From NCBI GenBank assembly GCA_963712065.1, contig CAVQGM010000001.1:434001-498000 (forward strand): a stretch of 64,000 nt of DNA. Direction: 5' to 3'. A model generated the notes under the pieces. That model saw only the letters and a program-made list of their open reading frames with translations. It did not search any database and was not told the origin of the DNA. This DNA is from CAVQGM01 sp963712065. GTDB taxonomy: Bacteria > Actinomycetota > Acidimicrobiia > Acidimicrobiales > Acidimicrobilacustridaceae. The translations under genes were made by a program, and so were the position numbers. Shown one piece after another: positions 40,993 to 48,588 of the stretch. The stretch's first letter is position 1. Each line of letters begins with the position of its first letter.

Positions 40993-41782
40993 ATGACCTC
41001 GCCACCCGCCGCCCAACTCGATCTCACCGGCACGGTGACCCTCGTCACCGGAGGCAGCAAGGGCATCGGCCGCGGGATCGCCGCCCGGTTCCTCGAAGCG
41101 GGCGCCGACGTGGTCATCACGGCCCGCAACGAGCCCGACGAACCGGTCGCCGCCGCCGGGCGCAGCGCCGAGTTCACCGCTGCCGACGTGCGGGACCCCG
41201 AGCAGGCCGCCGCCGTCGTCGCGTTCGCGGTCGGGCGCTTCGGGCGGCTCGACAGCGTCGTGAACAACGCCGGCGGCGCGCCGGCCGCCGATGCCGCCAC
41301 CGCGTCGCCCCGGTTCAGCGAGGCCATCATCCGGCTCAACCTGCTGGCGCCGTTGCACGTCGCCCAGGCGGCCAACGCGGTCATGCAGCGCCAGCCCGAC
41401 GGTGGCTCGATCGTGAACATCGCCAGCGTCGAGCGCGCTGCGTCCCTCGCCGGGCACCGCCGCCTACGGGGCGGCCAAGGCCGGCCTGGTCGGCCTCACG
41501 ACCACGCTGGCCGTCGAGTGGGCGCCGAAGGTCCGGGTCAACGCGGTCAGTGCGGGCTACATCGAGACCGAGCAGTCCGAGCTGCACTACGGAGACGCCG
41601 AGGGTGTGGCCGCGGTCGCCGCCACCATCCCGCTGCTGCGCATGGGCACGCCGACCGACGTGGGGGACGCCTGCGTCTTCCTCGCTTCACCCCTCGCCGG
41701 CTACGTGAGCGGGGCCAACCTCGTCGTGCACGGCGGTGGCGAGCGGCCGGCGTTCCTGCGGGCCGCCACCGGGAAGCACTGA
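40993..41782 (+). pseudogene. SDR family oxidoreductase with one +1 frameshift
   Basis: Starts at ATG 40993 (MTSPPAAQLDLTGTVTLVTGG). Cofactor loop TGGSKGIG, NNAG in VVNNAGGAPAADA, and INLL-type helices are intact up to NIASVERAASLAG. The frame then shifts near 41450-41453, where GCCGGGCACC has one extra G. In the next frame the rest of an SDR is present: catalytic YGAAK, VRVNAVSAGYIETEQSEL, DACVFLASPLAGYVSGANLVVHGGG, stop at 41782. The repaired protein is about 262 aa. It is divergent from echA20, the position occupied by SDR genes Rv3548c/Rv3549c in M. tuberculosis. Confidence 0.85.
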
Positions 41783-41836
41783 GCGGCGGAGCGCGGACGA
41801 CACGCGAACGGTCGACCGTCGCGCTACACAGGTCCC

Positions 41837-42886
41837 ATGGCCATGGGCCTCCTCCCACCTCGTGCCTACCTGCGCTTCCGCGCCGCCGCCGGTCGCGGCG
41901 ACCACCGCAACGTGCTCGCCACCGGCGAGCCGCTGCTGGCCACCGTGGCCGGCGACCCGGCCACCGCAGGGTGGGCCCCGGCCGTCGCCCTCGCCGTCGC
42001 CCGATCACTGGTGCAGGTCGAGCGCTACCCGGCGGCGATCGGCTGGCTCGAGTACGGCCTCGCCGCGCTCCCCGGAACCCCGTCGGCCCGCGAGCTGCGC
42101 GATGGCCACCACGAGCACCGCCTGCTCGCCGACCTCTACCTCCTCGTCGGGCGCTGGGACCGTGCCGCCGAGTACCTCTCGTGGCTCGCCCGGCCCGACC
42201 AGCCCCTCGACAGCCGGCTCGCCGCGACCCGCGGGCAGGTCGCGCTGGCCGCCGCCGGCGGTGACTTCGACGCCGCCCAGTGGCTGCTCAACGCGGCGGC
42301 CGACCTCGGGCGACGAGCGCGCAGTCAGGTGATCGACGCCGTCGTGGCCGCTGACCGGGCCGTGGTGCTGGCCGCCCAGGGCCGCCTGCGCGAGGCGGTG
42401 GCGCTGGCCGACGAGGTGCTGCCCTCGCTCGGCGCACCCGGCGAGGGCCCGGCCCAGGTGTGGGCCAACGGCCAGGCCGTCGCCGTCGCCACCACCATCG
42501 CCCGGCTGAGCGCCCAGGCCGGCGACACCGCCACCGCGGAGCGCCACCTGCTCGACGCCACCGCGCCGGCCATGGCCTCGCGCCGCACCTACGCCACCGC
42601 CCACCTCGACCTGGCCCGGGCGACGGTGTGGCGGGTGGAGGGCGAGCTCGACCGGGCCGAGCCCGCCGGGCTCGCTGCCCTCGAGCAGTTCGACGTGCTC
42701 GGCGCCTTGCCCGCCGCCGGACTGGCCGCCCTCGAAGCCGGCCGGCTGGCCGAGGTGCGGGGCCACCTGCAGACCGCCCGGGCCCGCTACGACCGGGCCG
42801 CGGTCGACCTCGCTGCCGTCGGCTTGCGCCGCGACGGGGCCGTCGCCGAGGAGCGCCGACGCGCCCTCGCCGTCCTGCCCGGCTGA
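41837..42886 (+). CDS. Hypothetical protein with TPR-like helical repeats
   Basis: 349 aa. The whole chain is alpha-helical with TPR-like pairs, for example ARSLVQVERYPAAIGWLEYGLAAL, LLADLYLLVGRWDRAAEYLSWLA, VLAAQGRLREAVALADEVLPSL and EVRGHLQTARARYDRAAVDLAAVGL. No catalytic motif, signal peptide or membrane segment. Such solenoids are protein-binding scaffolds; the partner is unknown. It begins 54 nt after the frameshifted SDR on the same strand and may be transcribed with it. Confidence 0.75.
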   Translation: MAMGLLPPRAYLRFRAAAGRGDHRNVLATGEPLLATVAGDPATAGWAPAVALAVARSLVQVERYPAAIGWLEYGLAALPGTPSARELRDGHHEHRLLADLYLLVGRWDRAAEYLSWLARPDQPLDSRLAATRGQVALAAAGGDFDAAQWLLNAAADLGRRARSQVIDAVVAADRAVVLAAQGRLREAVALADEVLPSLGAPGEGPAQVWANGQAVAVATTIARLSAQAGDTATAERHLLDATAPAMASRRTYATAHLDLARATVWRVEGELDRAEPAGLAALEQFDVLGALPAAGLAALEAGRLAEVRGHLQTARARYDRAAVDLAAVGLRRDGAVAEERRRALAVLPG

Positions 42887-42914
42887 GCCGGCTGGCCCCC
42901 ACCCACCAGCGGGG

Positions 42915-44249
42915 TCAGGCGCGGGTGGCCGCCGCCCAGCGGGCGATGGTCGGCGCGAGGGCCTCGCCGAGGGTGGGGTGACCGGCGTCGCCCAGCTCGT
43001 AGGTGGCGTGGCGCACCGGATGGCCGAGATCGCCCAGGTGGGCGAGGTCGATCGGCGTGCCGGTGACCACCACGTCGCAGTCGGCCAACCGCACGGTGGC
43101 GATGAGCTCGGCGAGCTGCTCGGGCGAGTAGCCCATGGCCGGCAGCACCACGCCGAGGTGGGGGAAGCGGCGGAAGGTGTCGGCGATCGAGCCCACCGCG
43201 AACGGCCGCGGGTCGACGAAGTGGCGGGCGCCGGCGGCCCGGGCGGCGACGGTGCCGGCCCCGAAGGGCATGCCCCCGTGGGTGACGGTGGGTCCGTCCT
43301 CGACCACGAGCACCCGGGCGTCGACCAGGGACGGCCCGGGGGCGAGGGTGACGGGGGACGACGCCCGCACCAGCACGGCCGACGGGTTCGCCTCGACCAC
43401 GCTGCGCTCGACCATGTCGACGCTGCGGGCCGGCGCGCTGTCGACCTTGGCGACCACCACGATGTCGGCGAGCCGGAGGTTGACCTCCCCCGGATGGAAG
43501 CCGAGCTCGTGACCGGGCCGCATCGGGTCGACGAGGGTCACGAGCAGGTCGGGCCGGAAGAAGGGGAGGTCGTTGTTGCCGCCGTCCCACACGATGACGT
43601 CGGCCTCGGCCTGCGCCGCGTCGAGGATGGCCTCGTAGTCGACCCCCGAGTAGACGACGATGCCGGCCTCGACCGGCGCCTCGTACTCCTCTCGCTCCTC
43701 GATCGTCGGGTTGGCCGCGTCGACGTCGTCGAGGCTGGCGAAGCGCTGCACGCGCATGGCCTCGAGGTCGCCGTAGGACATGGGGTGCCGCACCAGCACC
43801 GTCCGCAGCCCGGCCTCCTGCAGGAGCCCGCACACGGCCCGGCTGGTCTGGCTCTTGCCCACACCGGTGCGCACCGCGCACACGGCGAGGACGGGGACCG
43901 ACGCCTCGAGCATCGTGGACTTGGGGCCGAGGAGGCGCACGTCGGCACCGGCCGCCATGATCGTCGACGCCTTGTGCATGACCTCCGGGTGGGACAGGTC
44001 GGAGTAGGCGATCGCGACCTCGTCGACGTCGAGCTTGCCGATCAGGTCGACCAGCTCGTCCTCGGGCCAGATGGGGATCCCGTCGGGGTAGCGGGGGCCG
44101 GCCAGCGACGCCGGGAACACCCGGTCGTCGATGCCGGGGATCTGTGCGGCGGTGAACGCCACCACCTCGACGTCGGGGTCGTCGCGGTACACGGTGGCGA
44201 AGTCGTGGAAGTCCCGACCACCGGCACCCATGATCACCACCCGTCGCAC
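42915..44249 (-). CDS. P-loop GTPase-like protein of the cyclic 2,3-diphosphoglycerate synthetase family (COG2403)
   Basis: 444 aa from GTG 44249 (VRRVVIMGAGGRDFHDF). The N-terminal Rossmann-like part has MGAGGRDFHDFATVYRDDPDVEVVAFTAAQIPGIDDR, typical of COG2403. The P-loop AVRTGVGKSQTSRAVCGLL is at about 126-138, and IVWDGGNNDLPFFRPDLLVTLVDP follows as the Walker B-like region. The family includes archaeal cyclic 2,3-DPG synthetase and uncharacterised bacterial proteins; the bacterial role is not established. It is divergent from the DUF35-thiolase pair and shares an operator region with them. Confidence 0.8.
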   Translation of the reverse strand: MRRVVIMGAGGRDFHDFATVYRDDPDVEVVAFTAAQIPGIDDRVFPASLAGPRYPDGIPIWPEDELVDLIGKLDVDEVAIAYSDLSHPEVMHKASTIMAAGADVRLLGPKSTMLEASVPVLAVCAVRTGVGKSQTSRAVCGLLQEAGLRTVLVRHPMSYGDLEAMRVQRFASLDDVDAANPTIEEREEYEAPVEAGIVVYSGVDYEAILDAAQAEADVIVWDGGNNDLPFFRPDLLVTLVDPMRPGHELGFHPGEVNLRLADIVVVAKVDSAPARSVDMVERSVVEANPSAVLVRASSPVTLAPGPSLVDARVLVVEDGPTVTHGGMPFGAGTVAARAAGARHFVDPRPFAVGSIADTFRRFPHLGVVLPAMGYSPEQLAELIATVRLADCDVVVTGTPIDLAHLGDLGHPVRHATYELGDAGHPTLGEALAPTIARWAAATRA

Positions 44250-44296
44250 GCGCCGAACGCTAGCCAAGCTGGACCCCGGCCGGGCCGGCGGCGGTC

Positions 44297-44311
44297 CTGA
44301 CACATCGTCAG
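44297..44311. promoter_or_regulatory. CTGACG-N3-CGTCAG type operator, site 5
   Basis: CTGACA-CAT-CGTCAG, one mismatch; it can also be read as CCTGAC-N5-GTCAGG with perfect arms (44296-44312). It is 29-43 nt upstream of the DUF35 gene's GTG. Confidence 0.55.
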
Positions 44312-44340
44312 GAACGGCGCCAGCGGCTACCGTGCTGGCC

Positions 44341-44805
44341 GTGATCGACAAGGCCACCCTCCCCGCGATCGACGGCTGGTTCACCACCGATCCCGACCGC
44401 CCCGCCCTCCTCGGCAGTCGGTGCGGCTCGTGCGGCACCATCGCCTTCCCCCGCGAGGCCACCTTCTGCCGCAACCCCGGTTGCCGGGGCCGCGAGTTCG
44501 AGGAGGTCGAGCTGAGCCGCCGGGGCACGGTGTGGTCGTTCACCGACGCCGGCTACCAACCGCCGCCGCCGTACGTGCCGGTCACCGACCCGTTCGAGCC
44601 GTTCACCATCGCCGCCGTCGAGCTGGCCGCCGAGAAGATGGTGGTGCTCGGCCAGATGGTCGACGGCATCGGGGTGGACGACCTCCACGCCGGCATGGAG
44701 GTCGAGCTGACCCTCGGCACGCTCTACGAGGACGACGAGCACCGCTACCTCATGTGGAAGTGGCGTCCGGTGGCCGAACCCGCCACCCCGGAGGGGACCC
44801 GATGA
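44341..44805 (+). CDS. DUF35 OB-fold/zinc-ribbon protein (acyl-CoA binding)
   Basis: 154 aa from GTG 44341. The N-terminal zinc ribbon is CGSCG with CRNPGC, followed by an OB-fold: RRGTVWSFTDAGYQPPPPYV, EPFTIAAVELAAEKMVVLGQMV and GMEVELTLGTL. Proteins of this type pair with SCP2-like thiolases; in steroid side-chain degradation the DUF35 part of ChsH2 associates with the aldolase Ltp2. The gene overlaps the following thiolase by 4 nt (ATGA), which supports a complex here too. Confidence 0.9.
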   Translation: MIDKATLPAIDGWFTTDPDRPALLGSRCGSCGTIAFPREATFCRNPGCRGREFEEVELSRRGTVWSFTDAGYQPPPPYVPVTDPFEPFTIAAVELAAEKMVVLGQMVDGIGVDDLHAGMEVELTLGTLYEDDEHRYLMWKWRPVAEPATPEGTR

Positions 44806-45989
44806 GCAACGACGTCGCCGTCCTCGGGGTCGGCATGCACCCGTGGGGCAAGTGGGGCAACAGCTTCGTGGAGTACGGGGTGGTCGCCGCGGAGGCCGCC
44901 CTGGCCGACGCCGGCATCGGCTGGACCGACGTCGACTTCGTCGCCGGCGCCGACACCATCCGCAACGGCTACCCCGGCTACATCGCCGGGGCCACCTTCA
45001 GCCAGGCGCTCGGCTGGAAGGGCAACCGGGTGGCCAGCTGCTACGCCGCCTGCGCCTCGGGCGCCCAGGCCCTGAACGTGGCCCGGGCCCAGATCCTCGC
45101 CGGGCTGTCCGACGTCGCCCTCGTGGTCGGCGCCGACACCACGCCGAAGGGCTTCTTCGCCCCCGTCGGTGGCGACCGGCCCGACGACCCCGACTGGCTT
45201 CGGTTCCGCCTGCTCGGCGCCACCAACCCCACCTACTTCGGGCTCTACGCCCGACGGCGCATGGAGCGCTACGGCGCCACCGAGCGCGACTTCGCCCTCG
45301 TGCGGGAGAAGAACGGCCGCCACGGGCTGGCCAACGAGAACGCCCGGTACCGCAAGGCGTTCTCGGTGGAGGAGATCCTCGAGTCGCCCATGGTGGCGTC
45401 GCCGCTGCGGCTGCTGGAGATCTGCGCCACCTCCGACGGGGGCGCGGCGGTGGTGCTCACGAGCACGGACCACGCCCGCCGCCACGCCACCGACCCGGTG
45501 CGGGTCGCCGCCATCTCCACGGTCACACCCTCGTACCCCGAGTCGGTCATCGAGATGCCCAACTTCGCCACCGACTCGGCCGCCGTCGTCGCCCCGCCCG
45601 AGCGGCCGTTCCGCGACGCCATCGCCGCCGCCGCCTACGCCGAGGCCGGCATCGGACCGGACGACGTCGACCTGGCCGAGGTGTACGACCTGTCGTCCGC
45701 CCTCGAGCTCGACTGGTACGAGAACATCGGGCTCTGCCCGGAGGGTGAGGCCGAGAAGCTCCTCCACGACGGCGACACCGCCCTCGGTGGTCGAGTCCCG
45801 GTCAACCCGAGCGGCGGCCTGTCGTGCTTCGGTGAGGCCATCCCCGCCCAGGCCCTCGCCCAGGTGTGCGAGATCACCTGGCAGCTCCGGGGTCAGGCCA
45901 CCGGCCGTCAGGTCGACGGGGCAAGGGTCGGCATCACGGTGAACCAGGGCCTCTTCGGCCACGGCAGCAGCGTCTTGTTGGTCAGATAG
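44802..45989 (+). CDS. Thiolase-like protein (SCP2/lipid-transfer type, DUF35 partner)
   Basis: 395 aa. It has the SCP2-type thiolase layout: MSNDVAVLGVGMHPWGKWGNSF, nucleophile-region Cys in ASCYAACASGAQALNVARAQILAG, NPTYFGLYARRRMERYGATERD, and the C-terminal NPSGGLSCFGEAIPAQALAQV with GITVNQGLFGHGSSVL. In relatives such as Ltp2 the enzyme performs a retro-aldol cleavage of a CoA ester; in others it acts as a thiolase. Translational coupling to the DUF35 gene argues for a two-protein enzyme. A long hairpin follows 24 nt after its stop. Confidence 0.88.
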   Translation: MSNDVAVLGVGMHPWGKWGNSFVEYGVVAAEAALADAGIGWTDVDFVAGADTIRNGYPGYIAGATFSQALGWKGNRVASCYAACASGAQALNVARAQILAGLSDVALVVGADTTPKGFFAPVGGDRPDDPDWLRFRLLGATNPTYFGLYARRRMERYGATERDFALVREKNGRHGLANENARYRKAFSVEEILESPMVASPLRLLEICATSDGGAAVVLTSTDHARRHATDPVRVAAISTVTPSYPESVIEMPNFATDSAAVVAPPERPFRDAIAAAAYAEAGIGPDDVDLAEVYDLSSALELDWYENIGLCPEGEAEKLLHDGDTALGGRVPVNPSGGLSCFGEAIPAQALAQVCEITWQLRGQATGRQVDGARVGITVNQGLFGHGSSVLLVR

Positions 45990-46012
45990 CCCCCGGCCAC
46001 CCCGACACACCG

Positions 46013-46066
46013 CCGTTCTGGTGTGACTTCCGGTCGTGGCGACAGCCGGCTCTCACACCAGAACGG
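46013..46066. terminator. Long hairpin between convergent genes, family TTCTGGTGTGA (copy 2)
   Basis: Outer 14-bp stem CCGTTCTGGTGTGA against TCACACCAGAACGG, then a short mismatch and an inner CCGG/CCGG. The outer arm is the same 11-nt sequence as in the hairpin at 36619-36666. It sits between the thiolase stop (45989) and the convergent SDR stop (46082). Confidence 0.55.
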
Positions 46067-46081
46067 ATGCGTGGGCTGGCC

Positions 46082-46864
46082 TCAGGGGTGCTGGCTGCTG
46101 ACCGAGACGACCTCGCCGGTCATGTACGACGAGTAGTCGCTGGCGAGGAACACCATGACGTTGGCGACCTCCCACGGCTCGGCGCCGCGGCCGAAGGCCT
46201 CTCGTTCGGCCAGCTCGGCCAGCAGCTCCTCGGTCGTGACCTTGGCCAGGAAGGGGTGCAGGGCCAGGCTCGGGGCCACCGCGTTCACCCGCACTCCGGC
46301 CGACGCCGCCTCGATCGCCGCGCACCGCGTCAGCGCCATCACCCCGGCCTTGGCCGCGGCGTAGTGGGCCTGGCCCTCCTGGGCCCGCCAGCCGATCACC
46401 GACGCGTTGTTGACGATGACCCCGCTCCCCCGCGGCACCATGTGTCGCAGCGCGGCACGGGTCATGCGCATCGTGCCCGTGAGGGTGACCTCGAGCACCG
46501 ACGACCACTGCTCGTCGGTCATCTCCACGAGCAGGGCCGTGCCGCCGAGGCCGGCGTTGTTCATGACCACGTCGACGTGGCCGAGCTCGGCGACCGCGGT
46601 GGCGAAGAGCTGCTGGACGTCCTCCTCGGCGGTCACGTTGCACCGCACCGAGGCCGCCTGCACCCCGGTCTCGTCGGCCAGTCGCTCGACCGCCTCGCCG
46701 AGCCGACGCTCGTGGATGTCGCTGATGACGAGGCGGGCGCCCTCCTCGGCGCACCGTCTGGCCACGGCGAAGCCGATGCCGGTCCCGGCAGCGGCGGTGA
46801 CCACCACGTTGCGTCCGGCCAGCAGTCCGTGACCGTCCACGTACTCGGGCACGGGAGCGGCCAT
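46082..46864 (-). CDS. ipdF: SDR family oxidoreductase, IpdF-like
   Basis: 260 aa from ATG 46864; the start shares one base with the stop of the upstream fadE30 gene (TGATG). The unusual cofactor loop TAAAGTGIG, then SDIHERRLGEAVERLADETG, NNAGLGGTALLVEMTDEQW, NNASVIGWRAQ, catalytic YAAAK, and the ending YSSYMTGEVVSVSSQ match what I recall of mycobacterial IpdF (Rv3559c), an oxidoreductase of the HIP-CoA intermediates. The same gene order, fadE30 then ipdF, is found in M. tuberculosis. Confidence 0.9.
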   Translation of the reverse strand: MAAPVPEYVDGHGLLAGRNVVVTAAAGTGIGFAVARRCAEEGARLVISDIHERRLGEAVERLADETGVQAASVRCNVTAEEDVQQLFATAVAELGHVDVVMNNAGLGGTALLVEMTDEQWSSVLEVTLTGTMRMTRAALRHMVPRGSGVIVNNASVIGWRAQEGQAHYAAAKAGVMALTRCAAIEAASAGVRVNAVAPSLALHPFLAKVTTEELLAELAEREAFGRGAEPWEVANVMVFLASDYSSYMTGEVVSVSSQHP

Positions 46865-48051
46865 CAGCTCGCCACCTTCGGCTCGGGCGGCAGGCCGAGG
46901 GCCCGCTCGCCGATGATGTTGCGCTGGATCTGGTTGGACCCGCCGTAGATCGTGTCGGCCCTCGTGTAGAGGAAGAGCCGTTGGGCGGCGCCGAGCTCGT
47001 AGGGCGCGCCGTCGGTGATGCCGCCGTCGGCGCCGAGCACGTCGAGGGCCAGCTCGCCGAGATCGCGGTGCAGCGTCGCCCAGTACAGCTTGGAGATGTA
47101 GGCCGGGCCCGACAGCTCGGGCCGGTCGGCGGTGGTGAGCATGCGGAGGGTGTTCCACCGCATGATCTCGAGCCGGGTCCAGGCGTCGCTCAGCCGCTGA
47201 CGAAGGATCGGGTCATCGGTGCGGCGGTCACGGCGGGCCGCCTCGAGCAGCTCCTCGAACTCCCGCAGGAACCCGAACTGCTGGCCGAGGGTCGACGCCC
47301 CCCGCTCGTAGGCGAGCAGCCCCATGGCCACCCTCCACCCCTGGTTCACCCCCCCGACGACGAGGTCGGCCGGCGTCGGGGTGTCGGAGAAGAAGACCTC
47401 GTTGAACTCCGACGTGCCGGTGATCTGCACGATGGGTCGGATCTCGATGCCCGGTGCGTCCATGCGCACGAGCAGGAACGAGATGCCCTTGTGCTTGGGG
47501 GCGTCGCGATCGGTGCGGGCCAGCACGAAGCACCAGTCGCTCCAGTGGGCGTTCGACGTCCACACCTTCTGTCCGTTGATGACCCACCGATCGCCGTCGA
47601 GGTCGGCGCGGGCCTGGATGTTGGCCAGGTCGCTGCCCGCGTTGGGCTCGCTGTAGCCCTGGCACCACAGCTCGTCGCCGCGCAGGATCGCGGGCAGGAA
47701 CCGCTGCTGCTGCTCGGCCGACCCGAAGTGGATGAGGGTCGGCCCGATCAGCCCCTCGCCGATGTGGCCCACCCGACCGGGGCCGCCGGCCCGGGCGTAC
47801 TCCTCGTAGAAGATCACCTGCATGTCGAGGGCCAGCCCGCGGCCGCCGAACTCGGTGGGCCAGCCCGCGCCCACCCAGCCGTCGGCACCGAGGCGACGCT
47901 CCCAGGCCAGCCGTTCGTCGAAGCACGAGTGCTCGTCGCCCGGCCCGCCCCGGCCCCGGATGGCGGCGAACTCGCCGGCGAGCAGGTCGTCGAGGTAGGT
48001 GCGGACCTCCTTGCGGAAGGCCTCCTGCTCGGGCGTGAAGCTCAGATCCAT
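46864..48051 (-). CDS. fadE30: Acyl-CoA dehydrogenase, FadE30-like
   Basis: 395 aa. MDLSFTPEQEAFRKEVRTYL opens the N-terminal helical domain; LWCQGYSEPNAGSDLANIQA and WVINGQKVWTSNAHWSDWCF are the FAD/substrate blocks; PIVQITGTSEFNEVFFSDTPT and YERGASTLGQQ follow, and DTIYGGSNQIQRNIIGERALGLP ends the domain. These resemble mycobacterial FadE30 (Rv3560c), which introduces a double bond in the propionyl side chain of HIP-CoA. A CTGACG-type palindrome lies 20-34 nt upstream of the ATG. Confidence 0.92.
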   Translation of the reverse strand: MDLSFTPEQEAFRKEVRTYLDDLLAGEFAAIRGRGGPGDEHSCFDERLAWERRLGADGWVGAGWPTEFGGRGLALDMQVIFYEEYARAGGPGRVGHIGEGLIGPTLIHFGSAEQQQRFLPAILRGDELWCQGYSEPNAGSDLANIQARADLDGDRWVINGQKVWTSNAHWSDWCFVLARTDRDAPKHKGISFLLVRMDAPGIEIRPIVQITGTSEFNEVFFSDTPTPADLVVGGVNQGWRVAMGLLAYERGASTLGQQFGFLREFEELLEAARRDRRTDDPILRQRLSDAWTRLEIMRWNTLRMLTTADRPELSGPAYISKLYWATLHRDLGELALDVLGADGGITDGAPYELGAAQRLFLYTRADTIYGGSNQIQRNIIGERALGLPPEPKVAS

Positions 48052-48070
48052 GACGACGGCGAGGGTACAC

Positions 48071-48085
48071 CTGACGATGCGTCAG
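48071..48085. promoter_or_regulatory. CTGACG-N3-CGTCAG operator, site 6
   Basis: Perfect arms around ATG, in the 60-nt space between the MaoC gene stop and the fadE30-like start, 20-34 nt upstream of the latter. Confidence 0.65.
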
Positions 48086-48111
48086 ATCCCAAGGGCGACC
48101 CGCCGGGGGGA

Positions 48112-48570
48112 TCAGGCCAGGAAGCGGCTGATGGACTCGATCACGCAGGCCGGCTTGGTGCCGCCCTCGATCTCGACGGTGACCACCATGGTGGTCTGCA
48201 CCCCGCCGGGGATCTCGGTGACCGCCGCCAACTCGGCCCCGCCCCGCACCCGCGATCCGACCGGCACGGGAGCCGGGAACCGCACCTTGTCGGCGCCGTA
48301 GTTGACCCCCATGGACACGCCCCGCACCTCGACGATCTGGGGCAGGAACAGGTTCGACAGCGACAGCGTCAGGTAGCCGTGGGCGATGGTGGTGCCGAAC
48401 GGCCCGTCCTTGGCCCGCTCGGGGTCGACGTGGATCCACTGGTGGTCACCGGTCGCTTCGGCGAAGAGGTCGATGCGCTCCTGGGTGATCTCCAACCAGT
48501 CGCTGTAGCCGAGGTGGCGCCCGACGGCGGCCTGCACGGCGTCGAGGTCTTCGAAGACGGTCTGGGCCAT
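48112..48570 (-). CDS. MaoC family (R)-specific enoyl-CoA hydratase
   Basis: 152 aa, single hot-dog domain. The hydratase-2 catalytic segment is FAEATGDHQWIHVDPERA (Asp and His), followed by GPFGTTIAHGYLTLSLSNLFLPQI. It resembles Rv0130/NodN-like dehydratases that hydrate trans-2-enoyl-CoA. The gene is upstream of fadE30-ipdF on the same strand, 60 nt away, with an operator between, so it may have its own promoter. Its ATG lies inside a palindrome shared with the divergent gene at 48585. Confidence 0.9.
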   Translation of the reverse strand: MAQTVFEDLDAVQAAVGRHLGYSDWLEITQERIDLFAEATGDHQWIHVDPERAKDGPFGTTIAHGYLTLSLSNLFLPQIVEVRGVSMGVNYGADKVRFPAPVPVGSRVRGGAELAAVTEIPGGVQTTMVVTVEIEGGTKPACVIESISRFLA

Positions 48571-48588
48571 GCCAGGATCATGGCATGG
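48567..48588. promoter_or_regulatory. Palindrome containing both start codons of a divergent gene pair
   Basis: CCATGCCA-GGATCA-TGGCATGG, perfect 8-nt arms. The left arm contains the MaoC start (48570 on minus) and the right arm the NTF2-like start (48585 on plus), leaving 14 nt between the two coding regions. Confidence 0.7.
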
